Assembly: GCF_009861525.1 (NCBI RefSeq)
Contig: NZ_WVHL01000005.1
Coordinates: 310,001-374,000 of the forward strand
DNA from: Pseudomonas sp. LD120
GTDB lineage: Bacteria; Pseudomonadota; Gammaproteobacteria; Pseudomonadales; Pseudomonadaceae
Direction: 5' to 3'
DNA: 64,000 bases
Each line of letters opens with the position of its first letter. Within the stretch, counting starts at the first letter, position 1. Made by a program: the position numbers and the translations under genes. This document shows positions 37,853 to 46,746 of the stretch, in pieces. Below the pieces are notes generated by a model. It worked only from the letters and a program-made list of their open reading frames with translations, made no database searches and was not told the DNA's origin.

Positions 37853-39001
37853 ATGCCTTGGGCGACCTATTTCGCCGTTTTATCCGCTGTCTTGAGTGTC
37901 GGCCTGGCCCTGGGTATGACCATGCCGCTGGTGTCCTTTCGCCTGGAAAGCTGGGGCTACGGGCCTTTTGCAATTGGCGTGGTGGCGGCGATGCCGGCCA
38001 TTGGTGTGTTGCTCGGCGCGAAGATGTCCAGTCGCCTGGCTGCGCGGTTTGGTACTGCCCGCTTGATGCGCCTGTGTCTGTGGGCGGGTGCCTTCTCCAT
38101 TGGTTTGCTGGCGTTGCTGCCCAGTTACCCGGTGTGGCTGGCGCTGCGCCTGCTGCTGGGTGTGGTGTTGACCATCATCTTCATTCTGGGCGAAAGCTGG
38201 ATCAATCAGTTGGTGGTGGAGCAGTGGCGGGGCCGACTGGTGGCGCTCTATGGCAGTGGTTATGCCTTGAGTCAGTTGGCTGGGCCGCTGTTGCTGGGCG
38301 TTCTGGGGACTGAGCAGGATTACGGTTTTTGGGTGTCGGTGGTGTTGCTGTTGGCATCCCCGCTGTTGTTGCTGGGGCGCAGCGGCGCGCCGAGTTCCGA
38401 GGCGTGCAGCGTGACCCTGTTCGATCTCTGGCGCTTTTGCCAGGAACTGCCGGCGATTGCCTGGGCGGTGGCGTTGTTCGCGACCTTCGAGGCGCTGATC
38501 CTGACCTTGCTGCCGGTTTATTGCTTGAGTCAGGGCTTTAGCACCGACATCGCCCTGGCAATGGTCAGCACCGTGGTGGTGGGCGATGCGCTGTTGCAAT
38601 TGCCGATTGGCGCCCTGGCGGACCGAGTGTCCCGGCGTGGTTTGTTCACGGGCTGCGCAGTGGTTTTGCTGGGCGCCAGCCTGGCCATTCCTCTGTTGCT
38701 GAACAGCGTACTGATCTGGCCGTTGTGGGTGTTGTTCGGAGCCAGTGCCGGCGGTTTGTTCACCTTGTCGCTGATCTTGATCGGCGAACGCTATCGCGAT
38801 GATGCGCTGGTGCGGGCTAATGCTCACGTGGCGCAGCTGTGGGGCATTGGTTGCCTGATCGGGCCTTTGCTGGCAGGGGCGGGCAGTCAGTGGGTCAGTG
38901 GGCATGCGATGTTGTTGTTGGTGGCGGCTGGAGCCTTCGGGTTGCTGGTCCTGTTGCTGCGCCAGGGCGCCTTCGGTCGTGTTCAGACTCACCCCCTGTA
39001 G
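37853..39001 (+). CDS. MFS transporter
   Basis: A 382-residue major facilitator with about twelve hydrophobic segments and MFS loop motifs (KMSSRLAARFGTARLMRLCL between helices 2 and 3; GALADRVSRRGLF in the second half). It resembles the YcaD/UMF2 group of exporters. The substrate is unknown. ATG 37853 has AGGAG seven bases upstream; the longer frame from 37751 would add a hydrophilic tail and is rejected. The 3' end is four bases from the stop of the convergent phospholipase D gene. Confidence 0.85.
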   Translation: MPWATYFAVLSAVLSVGLALGMTMPLVSFRLESWGYGPFAIGVVAAMPAIGVLLGAKMSSRLAARFGTARLMRLCLWAGAFSIGLLALLPSYPVWLALRLLLGVVLTIIFILGESWINQLVVEQWRGRLVALYGSGYALSQLAGPLLLGVLGTEQDYGFWVSVVLLLASPLLLLGRSGAPSSEACSVTLFDLWRFCQELPAIAWAVALFATFEALILTLLPVYCLSQGFSTDIALAMVSTVVVGDALLQLPIGALADRVSRRGLFTGCAVVLLGASLAIPLLLNSVLIWPLWVLFGASAGGLFTLSLILIGERYRDDALVRANAHVAQLWGIGCLIGPLLAGAGSQWVSGHAMLLLVAAGAFGLLVLLLRQGAFGRVQTHPL

Positions 39002-39005
39002 CGGC

Positions 39006-40574
39006 TCAGAGCATGCGCTCAAGGCCGATGCGAGTGCTCAGCCAGGCATTGACGCGGCGCCACCAACTGCCAGGTTCGTGGCGCAGAGTGTGCAGCCGGC
39101 CCTGATCTTCAGTGACCCAGACCAGTTGGTTGCCCTCCTGCTTCACTTCGTAGCTCAGGGCTGGCGCCATCCCTTGTCGGGCCAGGGCGCGCACCTGCTC
39201 AGCAAGCTCGGGACTGTCCACCAGTACGCCGACTTCGGTGTTCCACAGCACCGAACGTGGATCGAAATTGAATGAGCCGATAAAGCTTTTCTGCCGGTCG
39301 AAGATCATCGCCTTGCTGTGCAGGCTGGAGTCCGAGCCCCGCAGGAGGGCGCTGTGCAATAGCCGTGGGCCGCTGCCTCCGTGCTCTCCAGGTTGTCGGC
39401 GCAGTTCATAGAGCTTCACTCCGTGTTCCAGCAATGCCTTGCGGTAGGGCGCATAACCTCCGTGCACCACCGGCACGTCGGTGGCTTCCAGGGCGTTGGT
39501 CAAGAGGCTGACCGATACCCCGGCATCAGCGCGACGGGTCAGGTACACCAGTCCTGCCTGGCCGGGGACGAAGTAGGCCGAGATCATCATCAGTTCCTTG
39601 CTGACCCCATTGAGTTCCGGTGCCAGTTGGGTGGTCAGCAGTAGGCGCGGGTCGGGATCCCCCTTGGCCAGGACCTTGGTGGGCGCGTCCCACAGCGCTT
39701 GGTTCCAGGCCCAGATCAGCTCTTTACGCCAGATGTCCATGCGGGGCTGGGTCTGGTAGGTCATCAACTGGCGGTACAGCAACTGGTCGCGCTGGCGGAT
39801 ATGTTGCAGCGATGCTTCCAGGCGCTGGCGAGTGTGACTCAGGTCCTTGGCCGAAGGGGCGTCGGAGATGAACTCGCCCACTGGCCGGCTCAGCGCGCTG
39901 TTCCAGTACTGGTCGAAGCTGTGCCCGAGTTGTTCGGCTACCGGGCCGACGCAGAACAGGTCGATGTCGGTGAAGTTCAGGTTGGGTTCGGCATCGAAGT
40001 ACTCGTCCCCGAGGTTGCGCCCGCCGACGATGGCGACGCTGTTGTCCGCCAGCCACAGCTTGTTGTGCATTCGCCGGTGCTGTTGCGACAGGTTGAACAA
40101 GCGGCCCATGGCCCGGGTCAGGCCGGTACGGCGACCCAGGTGCAGTGGGTTAAACAGGCGGATCTGAATCCGTGGATGGGTGGCCAGGATGGCGATGATC
40201 TGGTCCAGGCCGTCGCTGGTGGTGTCGTCTAGCAGGACGCGCACCCGTACACCGCGGTCGGCGGCCTTGAGCAGTTCATGCACCAGCATCCGGGTGCTGA
40301 TGCCGTCGTGGACGATGTAGTACTGCAAGTCGAGGCTGCTTTGGGCGTTGCGGATCAGTTCGGCGCGGGCCATGAAGGCTTCGGCGCTGTTGGGCAGCAG
40401 GCGAAAGCCGGAGCGGCCCTGATAGGGCGTGGCCTGGGCGCGGATGGACCGGGCGAAGCTGGAGTCGCTGGCGACCAGGGCCTGGCTGGGTTGATAGGGC
40501 ACTTCACGGGTGCTGCAGCCGCCTAGTCCGAGGCTGAGGATCAGCGGCAGGATAAACGCCTGTTTACGACTCAA
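39006..40574 (-). CDS. Lipoprotein phospholipase D / cardiolipin synthase C-like
   Basis: A 522-residue PLD-superfamily protein with two catalytic HKD motifs: HNKLWLADNSVAIVGGRN in the first half and HSKAMIFDRQKSFIGSFNFD in the second. It resembles ClsC (YmdC). Unlike ClsC it has a lipoprotein signal (LILSLGLGGCSTRE), so it is anchored in the envelope. It could make cardiolipin from phospholipids or hydrolyse them. No YmdB-like partner is nearby. Confidence 0.85.
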   Translation of the reverse strand: MSRKQAFILPLILSLGLGGCSTREVPYQPSQALVASDSSFARSIRAQATPYQGRSGFRLLPNSAEAFMARAELIRNAQSSLDLQYYIVHDGISTRMLVHELLKAADRGVRVRVLLDDTTSDGLDQIIAILATHPRIQIRLFNPLHLGRRTGLTRAMGRLFNLSQQHRRMHNKLWLADNSVAIVGGRNLGDEYFDAEPNLNFTDIDLFCVGPVAEQLGHSFDQYWNSALSRPVGEFISDAPSAKDLSHTRQRLEASLQHIRQRDQLLYRQLMTYQTQPRMDIWRKELIWAWNQALWDAPTKVLAKGDPDPRLLLTTQLAPELNGVSKELMMISAYFVPGQAGLVYLTRRADAGVSVSLLTNALEATDVPVVHGGYAPYRKALLEHGVKLYELRRQPGEHGGSGPRLLHSALLRGSDSSLHSKAMIFDRQKSFIGSFNFDPRSVLWNTEVGVLVDSPELAEQVRALARQGMAPALSYEVKQEGNQLVWVTEDQGRLHTLRHEPGSWWRRVNAWLSTRIGLERML

Positions 40575-40643
40575 GTCCGGTCATCTCGTATCACGGCACG
40601 GGTTGGCAGGGGGGCGGCTGGCTTTGTGCGGCGGGGTTGGGCC

Positions 40644-42068
40644 TCAGTCCGGAGTTTCACTGAGCAGCTTGATGGCCGCGGCGCCGACTTTGCGTACCGC
40701 GTCTTCGATCTGCGCGGTTGGCTTGGCAGCGTAGTTCATCCGCAGGCAATTGCGGTATTTGCCCGACGCCGAAAAGATGCTGCCCACGGCGATCTGCACG
40801 CCTTGGTCCAGCAGTACCCGGTTGAGCTTCAAAGCGTCGAAGCCTTCGGGCAGTTCGATCCACAGCATGAAGCTGCCCTGGGGGCGACTGGCGCGGGTGC
40901 CCGTGGGGAAGTAGTGGCTGACCCAGTCGAGCATCAGGTCACGATTGCGCTGGTATTGGGTGCGCATCTTGCGCAAATGGGGTTCGAAATGGCCGCTTTT
41001 CAGGAACTCGGCGATCGCCACCTGGGGCTGCGGGGCCGTGGAGCCGGTGCTGATGTACTTCATGTGCAGCACCCGCTCCAGGTAGCGGCCCGGAGCAACC
41101 CAGCCGATGCGCAGGCCGGGGGCCAGGGTCTTCGAGAACGAGCTGCACAGCAGCACCCGACCGTCGTCGTCAAAGGACTTGATGGTCCTTGGGCGCGGGT
41201 AGGTGTAGGCCAGTTCGCCATACACATCGTCCTCGATGATTGCCACGTCGAAGCGCTGGGCCAGGGTCAGCAAGGCTCGTTTGCGCGGCTCCGGCATGAT
41301 GTAACCCAGAGGGTTGTTGCAGTTGGGGGTCAGCTGTATGGCCTTGATCGGCCACTGTTCCAGGGCCAGTTCCAGGGCTTCCAGGCTGATGCCGGTAATC
41401 GGGTCGGTGGGGATTTCCAGGGCCTTCATACCCAGGCCCTTGAGGGTTTGCATGGCGCCGTGAAAGCTCGGCGAGTCCACGGCGACGATATCCCCGGGCT
41501 CGCAGATGGCGCGAATGCTGGTGGACAGGGCCTCGTGGCAGCCGGTGGTGATCACCAGATCGCTGGCCCCCAGTTGGCAGCCGGAATCCAGCAGCAGCCG
41601 CGCCACTTGTTCACGCAGCTCAAGCACGCCGTAGATGTTGTCGTAGTGCAGGCCGGGCATGTCTTGCCGTCGACTGAGTCGGGCCAGGGCCCGCAGCAGG
41701 GGCTTCATGGTCGGCGTGGTGATGTCCGGCATGCCGCGGCCCAACTGCACCACGTCCTTGCGCGGCACGGCGCGGATCAGCTCCAGGACCTGGTCCCATT
41801 GAGAGATTTCCACCGGCCTTTGCGCCGGACGCCCGATGGCCGGCAATGCGGGCAGCTCGCGACTGGGAGGCACGAAATACCCGGATTTGGGCTTGGGCAT
41901 CGCCAGCCCGTTGTCTTCCAGCAAGCGATAGGCCTGTTGCACGGTACTCAGGCTGACCCCGTGCTCGATGCTCAGGGCGCGTACCGAGGGCAGTCGATCT
42001 CCTGGGCGATAGAAGCCCTGTTCGATACGGGTACCCAGGAGTTCGGCGAGGTTCACATAGAGGGTCAT
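40644..42068 (-). CDS. MocR-type GntR/aminotransferase regulator
   Basis: A 474-residue MocR regulator: an N-terminal GntR winged helix (RPGDRLPSVRALSIEHGVSL) joined to a class I aminotransferase domain. The PLP lysine is in SSFSKTLAPGLRIGWV. Such proteins sense PLP or an amino compound. It is divergent from the DUF1127 gene, and the shared gap carries four CTGTA half-sites. The regulated pathway is unknown; the location near kauB and puuB suggests amine or amino-acid metabolism. Confidence 0.88.
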   Translation of the reverse strand: MTLYVNLAELLGTRIEQGFYRPGDRLPSVRALSIEHGVSLSTVQQAYRLLEDNGLAMPKPKSGYFVPPSRELPALPAIGRPAQRPVEISQWDQVLELIRAVPRKDVVQLGRGMPDITTPTMKPLLRALARLSRRQDMPGLHYDNIYGVLELREQVARLLLDSGCQLGASDLVITTGCHEALSTSIRAICEPGDIVAVDSPSFHGAMQTLKGLGMKALEIPTDPITGISLEALELALEQWPIKAIQLTPNCNNPLGYIMPEPRKRALLTLAQRFDVAIIEDDVYGELAYTYPRPRTIKSFDDDGRVLLCSSFSKTLAPGLRIGWVAPGRYLERVLHMKYISTGSTAPQPQVAIAEFLKSGHFEPHLRKMRTQYQRNRDLMLDWVSHYFPTGTRASRPQGSFMLWIELPEGFDALKLNRVLLDQGVQIAVGSIFSASGKYRNCLRMNYAAKPTAQIEDAVRKVGAAAIKLLSETPD

Positions 42069-42103
42069 GGCGTGGGCTCGAAGTGGTGGTGGCTAGGAAC
42101 CAG

Positions 42104-42184
42104 TACAGATGGGGCAAAAATACAGGATTCAGCGCTATTTCTGGCAGAACTGTATGGGGGTAATACCGCTGATTTGAGTCTGTA
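42104..42184. promoter_or_regulatory. Cluster of four CTGTA/TACAG half-sites
   Basis: TACAG at 42104-42108 and 42121-42125 and CTGTA at 42150-42154 and 42180-42184 lie in the divergent promoter of the MocR gene and the DUF1127 gene. MocR proteins often bind repeated short sites of this type; this is an inference. Confidence 0.4.
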
Positions 42185-42248
42185 ATGGTTTTCTGGCGCC
42201 ACGCATCATGTCTGCTCATGGCGATTTGAGCAAACAGGAGCAATGCAG

Positions 42249-42494
42249 ATGAACGGCTTGAGCGATGTGCGGCTGTCGTTACGCGGTCAGGAGCTGGAGG
42301 TGGAGCAAGAACGGTCGGCGGCGCCGACGCTGCCGTGCAGTGCGCCGTCCGGTTTGAGCGCCTGGAGTCTGTATTGGCATCGACTGCGCACCCGCAAGGC
42401 ATTGCTGGAACTGACCGCCGAGCAGCTACGGGATGTCGGGCTGAGCCGTGAGCAAGCGCGGGCCGAGGGCCTTAAGCCTTTCTGGCGGTTGTAA
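42249..42494 (+). CDS. DUF1127 small protein (YjiS-like)
   Basis: An 81-residue protein whose C-terminal 45 residues are a DUF1127 domain (WHRLRTRKALLELTAEQLRD, then VGLSREQA and KPFWRL). These small Arg-rich proteins bind RNA or regulate phosphate, nitrogen and polyamine traits in some bacteria. I choose ATG 42249, eight bases from GGAG; ATG 42243 is only two bases from it. It is divergent from the MocR regulator. Confidence 0.75.
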   Translation: MNGLSDVRLSLRGQELEVEQERSAAPTLPCSAPSGLSAWSLYWHRLRTRKALLELTAEQLRDVGLSREQARAEGLKPFWRL

Positions 42495-42523
42495 CCGGCA
42501 GCGGTTGGCTGACGCTGGACGAG

Positions 42524-43816
42524 TCAGACCAGTTCCTTCAGCCGGTGCCAGAGCATGCCCAGGGCCAGCAGCGGCGAGCGCAGGTGCTGGCCGCCGGGGA
42601 AGGTGATGTGCGGCACCTTGGCGAACAGGTCGAAACCACCGCCCTGTTGGCCACTGATCGCCTCCCCCAGCAACTTGCCCGCCAAGTGCGTGGCGTTCAG
42701 GCCATGGCCGGAATAGGCCTGGGCGTAATACACATTGGGCTGATCCTTGAGTCGGCCGATCTGCGGCAGGCGGTTGGCGCCGATGCCGATCATGCCACCC
42801 CATTGGTAGTCGATCTTGACCCCGGCCAGTTGCGGGAATACTTCCAGCATCTTGGGTCGCATGTAAGCCGCGATGTCCTTGGGGTCGCGTCCCGAATAGT
42901 GACAGGCGCCGCCGAACAGCAGGCGCCGATCAGCCGAGAGCCGGTAGTAGTCCAGGGCAACACGCTGGTCGCAGACCGCCATGTTCTGTGGCAGCAGCTC
43001 TCGAGCCTGGGCCGGGCTCAGGGGCTCGGTAGCGATGACGTAGCTGCCGGCCGGCAGGACCTTGCCCCCCAACACCGGGTTGAGGCCATTGAGGTAGGCG
43101 TTGCAGCCCAGCACCAGGGTCTTGGCGCGAACCGTGCCCCGAGCACTGTGGACCTTGATCTGGGGGCCATAGTCGATAGCGGTCACTGCTGAATGCTCGA
43201 ACAGTTGCACGCCCATCTGTTGCGCTGCCTGGGCTTCACCCAGGGCCAGGTTCAACGGATGCAGGTGGCCCGAGCCCATGTCGATCAGGCCGCCAACGTA
43301 GCGTTTGGAACCCACCACGCTGTGCATTTCATCGGCCTGCAGCAGGCGGGTTTCGTAGCGATAACCCAGGCTGCGCAGCTCTTCGGCGTCTTCGGCGAAG
43401 CCTTCAAGGTCCGCCGGCTTGTTGGCCAGGTCGCAGTAGCCCCAGGTCAGATCGCAAGGGATCTGCAGGCGTTCGATACGCTGGCGGACGATTTCCACCG
43501 CTTCCAGGCCCATGAGCTTCATCTGCCGCACGCCATCGCTGCCGATCACCTTGGTGAACTGGTCCAGGCCGTGGCCGACCCCACGAATCAGTTGTCCACC
43601 GTTGCGTCCGCTGGCTCCCCAGCCGATCTTGCGGGCCTCCAGCAGGACTACGCTGAACCCGCGTTCAGTCAGTTCCAGGGCGGTATTGAGCCCGGAGAAC
43701 CCGCCACCCACCACACACACGTCCGCCGCCAGCTCGCCCGCCAGCGTTGGATAGTCAGGCTGCGGCAGGCTGCTGGCGGCGTAATAGGAAGCGGTGTGCT
43801 GAGGGCTGGCGGGCAT
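42524..43816 (-). CDS. puuB: Gamma-glutamylputrescine oxidase-like FAD oxidoreductase
   Basis: A 430-residue DAO-family flavoenzyme. The dinucleotide-binding motif is VCVVGGGFSGLNTALEL near residue 30 and the C-terminal FAD block is WGGMIGIGANRLPQIG. It is closest to PuuB/OrdL enzymes that oxidise gamma-glutamylated putrescine to the aldehyde, the substrate of KauB/PuuC at 36186. There is no signal peptide, so it acts in the cytoplasm. Several paralogues are common in pseudomonads, so the exact amine is uncertain. Confidence 0.8.
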   Translation of the reverse strand: MPASPQHTASYYAASSLPQPDYPTLAGELAADVCVVGGGFSGLNTALELTERGFSVVLLEARKIGWGASGRNGGQLIRGVGHGLDQFTKVIGSDGVRQMKLMGLEAVEIVRQRIERLQIPCDLTWGYCDLANKPADLEGFAEDAEELRSLGYRYETRLLQADEMHSVVGSKRYVGGLIDMGSGHLHPLNLALGEAQAAQQMGVQLFEHSAVTAIDYGPQIKVHSARGTVRAKTLVLGCNAYLNGLNPVLGGKVLPAGSYVIATEPLSPAQARELLPQNMAVCDQRVALDYYRLSADRRLLFGGACHYSGRDPKDIAAYMRPKMLEVFPQLAGVKIDYQWGGMIGIGANRLPQIGRLKDQPNVYYAQAYSGHGLNATHLAGKLLGEAISGQQGGGFDLFAKVPHITFPGGQHLRSPLLALGMLWHRLKELV

Positions 43817-43963
43817 GGAAAGCGTCCTGATTGTGGCGTCTGGAAAAATTCACGGAGCATAAGCCGGGGCTTTCCGTCGCGGCAACCGCGGGACGCCCGG
43901 TCCTGTTTGCGGCGGGGCATTTGAGGCAGAATTCACGACTATTCATGTCCTGGTAGCCTTCTC

Positions 43964-44317
43964 ATGAGCTGTAACCGTCAAATCGTCCGCAGCCTGCGTC
44001 AGCAGATTCCCACCTTCGACTGTGTTCCTGGCTGCCACGACTGCTGCGGCCCGGTGACCACTTCGCCAGAGGAGATGTCCCGTCTGCCGCGCAAGACCGC
44101 CGCCGAGCAGGAGGCCGCCATGGACCAGCTCAACTGTGTGCACCTGGGGGCCAATGGCTGCACGGTGTATGACGAGCGCCCGCTGATCTGTCGTCTGTTC
44201 GGCACCACGCCGAGCCTGCCGTGCCCCAACGGCCGGCGCCCGGTGGAGATGATCCACCCCCGGGTCGAAAAACAGATCCATGAATACATGGCCAGTAATC
44301 GTCAGGTGCTGGTCTAG
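43964..44317 (+). CDS. YkgJ-family cysteine-cluster protein
   Basis: A 117-residue protein of the YkgJ (UPF0153) family. The metal-binding cysteines are in FDCVPGCHDCCGPVT, with further ones in NGCTVYDERPLICRLFG. It probably binds zinc or an Fe-S cluster. The function is unknown. It is convergent with lrp across a single REP. Confidence 0.85.
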   Translation: MSCNRQIVRSLRQQIPTFDCVPGCHDCCGPVTTSPEEMSRLPRKTAAEQEAAMDQLNCVHLGANGCTVYDERPLICRLFGTTPSLPCPNGRRPVEMIHPRVEKQIHEYMASNRQVLV

Positions 44318-44331
44318 CTCCATGGCGCGGC

Positions 44332-44354
44332 GCAGGAGTCGGCTTGCCGGCGCA
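44332..44354. repeat. Single REP unit
   Basis: GCAGGAGTCGGCTTGCCGGC and two to three more bases match the same REP family as at 10297 and 51164. It lies between the convergent ykgJ-like gene and lrp. Confidence 0.75.
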
Positions 44355-44383
44355 ATCGCCCCAGAGCTTGCGGCCATTTTCGC

Positions 44384-44872
44384 TCAATCCGGAATTGGCA
44401 AGTTCAGGCTCTCCTTCACCTCTTCCATCACGATGTAGCTCTTGGATTCGCGTACATGGGGCAGCTTGAGCAGGATATCCCCCAGTAACTTGCGGTAGGA
44501 CGCCATTTCCGAGATGCGCGCCTTGACCAGATAGTCGAAGTCGCCCGACACCAAGTGGCACTCCAGCACGTGAGGCAGCTTCAGCACTGCCCGGCGGAAC
44601 TCCTCGAAGGTGTCGCCGGACTTGTAGTCCAGGCTGATCTCGACGAACACCAGCAGACTGCCTTTCAAGTGCTGCGGATTGAGTCGGGCGTTGTAGCCCA
44701 TGATGATTCCTTCGCGTTCCAGGCGGCGCACCCGCTCGGTGCAGGGGGTGGTGGAGAGCCCGACCCGTTCCCCCAGCTCGGTAAAGGAAATGCGTCCATC
44801 GGCCTGGAGTATCCGCAGGATGTTGCGATCTATCTTGTCCAGGGCGCGACGGGTCTGATGATTGGTACGCAT
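44384..44872 (-). CDS. lrp: Lrp/AsnC regulator, probable DadR
   Basis: A 162-residue Lrp-family regulator with an N-terminal helix-turn-helix (DKIDRNILRILQADGRISFT, ELGERVGLSTTPCTERVRRL) and a C-terminal RAM/AsnC ligand domain. It is the orthologue of P. aeruginosa Lrp/DadR, which activates dadA-dadX in response to alanine and valine. It is divergent from dadA. ATG 44872 is preferred; the frame opens at 44920 but that would cover the operator dyad. Confidence 0.92.
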   Translation of the reverse strand: MRTNHQTRRALDKIDRNILRILQADGRISFTELGERVGLSTTPCTERVRRLEREGIIMGYNARLNPQHLKGSLLVFVEISLDYKSGDTFEEFRRAVLKLPHVLECHLVSGDFDYLVKARISEMASYRKLLGDILLKLPHVRESKSYIVMEEVKESLNLPIPD

Positions 44873-44900
44873 AGGGGATGCCCCTCCGTGAAAAGCGATA

Positions 44901-44920
44901 TTGCCGAGAATTCTCGCCAA
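44901..44920. promoter_or_regulatory. Operator-like dyad between lrp and dadA
   Basis: TTGCCGAGAATTCTCGCCAA is a near-perfect palindrome (18 of 20 symmetric, core CGAGAATTCTCG). It lies 29 bases before lrp and about 110 before dadA, where an Lrp site is expected. Confidence 0.6.
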
Positions 44921-44986
44921 ATATAGGCGGTTATATAGTGAAAATCACTGCTCAATGTTTCTTACACTGCGACCATCTTTGCTCTG

Positions 44987-44994
44987 AATAACAA
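44987..44994 (+). promoter_or_regulatory. Possible Hfq/Crc CA motif in the dadA leader
   Basis: AATAACAA fits AAYAAYAA, the motif through which Hfq and Crc repress mRNAs in Pseudomonas. It is 35 bases before the dadA start, further upstream than in most validated targets. Confidence 0.3.
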
Positions 44995-45029
44995 ACGTCA
45001 GCGGTTAAACCGCGATGAGGGATATGAAA

Positions 45030-46331
45030 ATGCGCGTTCTGGTCTTGGGCAGTGGCGTTATCGGAACCACCAGTGCCTATTACCTGGCTCGAGCCGGGTT
45101 TGATGTCACAGTGGTGGACCGCCAGCCGGCCGCTGCCATGGAAACCAGCTTCGCCAACGCCGGCCAGGTGTCGCCAGGTTACGCCTCACCCTGGGCTGCG
45201 CCGGGTGTACCACTCAAGGCCATCAAATGGCTGCTGCAGCGCCATGCTCCGTTGGCGATCAAGGCCACCGCCGACATCGATCAATACCTGTGGATGGCGC
45301 AGATGCTGCGCAACTGCACCGCCAGCCGTTACGCGGTGAACAAGGAGCGCATGGTGCGTCTGTCCGAGTACAGCCGTGACTGCCTCGACGAGCTGCGGGC
45401 GGAAACCGGTATTGCCTACGAAGGGCGCTGCCTGGGCACCACCCAACTGTTCCGTACCCAGGCCCAACTGGACGGCGCGGCCAAAGACATCGCCGTGCTC
45501 AAAGAGTCCGGCGTACCGTTCGAACTGCTGGACCGTGAAGGCATTGCCCGGGTCGAGCCGGCGCTGGCCAGTGTCACCGACATCCTTGCCGGCGCGTTGC
45601 GTTTGCCCAATGACCAGACGGGCGATTGCCAGATGTTCACCACGCGCTTGGCGGAAATGGCCACCAAGCTGGGTGTGGAGTTCCGCTTCGGCCAGGACAT
45701 TCAGCGTCTGGACTTCGCCGGCGACCGGATCAATGGCGTGTGGATCGACGGCAAGCTGGAAACCGCCGATCGCTACGTACTCGCCCTCGGCAGCTACTCG
45801 CCGCAACTGCTCAAGCCGCTGGGGATCAAGGCGCCGGTGTACCCGCTCAAGGGCTACTCCTTGACCGTGCCGATCACTAATCCGGCGATGGCCCCGACCT
45901 CGACCATCCTCGACGAAACCTTCAAGGTCGCGATCACTCGTTTCGACAACCGCATCCGCGTCGGCGGCATGGCCGAGATAGCCGGTTTTGACCTGTCGCT
46001 GAACCCACGCCGGCGTGAGACGCTGGAGATGATCGTCAACGATCTCTATCCTCAGGGCGGCGATCTGTCCCAAGCCAGTTTCTGGACCGGGCTGCGTCCT
46101 ACTACCCCGGACGGTACGCCGATTGTCGGCGGCACGCCGTTCCGTAACCTGTTCTTGAACACCGGTCACGGCACCCTCGGCTGGACCATGGCTTGCGGCT
46201 CCGGTCGCTTGCTGGCGGATCTGATGGCCAAGAAGAAGCCGCAGATCAGTGCCGAAGGCATCGATATTTCCCGTTATGGCAACCATCAGGAGTCAGCTAA
46301 ACATGTCAATCCAGCGCCAGCTCACCAATGA
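45030..46331 (+). CDS. dadA: D-amino acid dehydrogenase, small subunit type
   Basis: A 433-residue membrane-associated FAD dehydrogenase that oxidises D-alanine and other D-amino acids to keto acids via imines. The FAD motif is [20 protein letters not shown]. The C-terminus has the [20 protein letters not shown] signature of DadA. ATG 45030 has GAGGGA eight bases upstream; in-frame ATGs at 45015 and 45024 are less well placed. The 3' end overlaps the downstream Rid gene by 29 bases. Confidence 0.96.
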   Translation: MRVLVLGSGVIGTTSAYYLARAGFDVTVVDRQPAAAMETSFANAGQVSPGYASPWAAPGVPLKAIKWLLQRHAPLAIKATADIDQYLWMAQMLRNCTASRYAVNKERMVRLSEYSRDCLDELRAETGIAYEGRCLGTTQLFRTQAQLDGAAKDIAVLKESGVPFELLDREGIARVEPALASVTDILAGALRLPNDQTGDCQMFTTRLAEMATKLGVEFRFGQDIQRLDFAGDRINGVWIDGKLETADRYVLALGSYSPQLLKPLGIKAPVYPLKGYSLTVPITNPAMAPTSTILDETFKVAITRFDNRIRVGGMAEIAGFDLSLNPRRRETLEMIVNDLYPQGGDLSQASFWTGLRPTTPDGTPIVGGTPFRNLFLNTGHGTLGWTMACGSGRLLADLMAKKKPQISAEGIDISRYGNHQESAKHVNPAPAHQ

Positions 46332-46656
46332 GCGCATGAGCCAGATCGTTGTTCACGGCAACACGGTGTATCTGTCTGGTCAGGTCGGCGATGACATGCA
46401 GGCCGGGATCGAGCAGCAGACTCGGGAAACCCTGACCAACATCGAGCGCCTGCTGGACCTGGCGGGCACCGACAAGAGCAAGCTGCTCTCGGTGACCATC
46501 TACCTGAAGGACATCGATGCCCACTTCGCAGGCATGAACAGTGTTTGGGACCAGTGGCTGCCAAAAGGCGTGGCACCGGCCCGGGCTACCGTCGAAGCCA
46601 AGTTGTGCGAGCCCGAAATCCTCATCGAGCTGTCGGTGGAGGCTGCTCTGCCTTAA
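46303..46656 (+). CDS. Rid family protein of the dad operon
   Basis: A 117-residue YjgF/RidA paralogue, clearly different from RidA at 19018. The conserved Arg is kept in [20 protein letters not shown]. Its start lies inside the end of dadA (CAGGAG about 10 bases upstream), so expression is coupled. DadA generates imino acids, and a linked imine deaminase would speed their hydrolysis. The orthologue occupies the same place in P. aeruginosa. Confidence 0.9.
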   Translation: MSIQRQLTNERMSQIVVHGNTVYLSGQVGDDMQAGIEQQTRETLTNIERLLDLAGTDKSKLLSVTIYLKDIDAHFAGMNSVWDQWLPKGVAPARATVEAKLCEPEILIELSVEAALP

Positions 46657-46673
46657 GCGACAATATCCCTCTC

Positions 46674-46715
46674 CCGGTACTGGTGGCGGCGTGCCGCCAT
46701 CAGCACCGGTTTTTT
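46674..46715 (+). terminator. Intrinsic terminator inside the dad gene cluster
   Basis: A 17-base arm (46674-46690) pairs with 46693-46709, 15 of 17 matched and the mismatches able to form G-U pairs, followed by TTTTTT. It lies between the Rid gene and dadX, which starts 31 bases later. Confidence 0.75.
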
Positions 46716-46746
46716 CTTCCCCATGACCGCCTAGAAGTCTGCCGCC

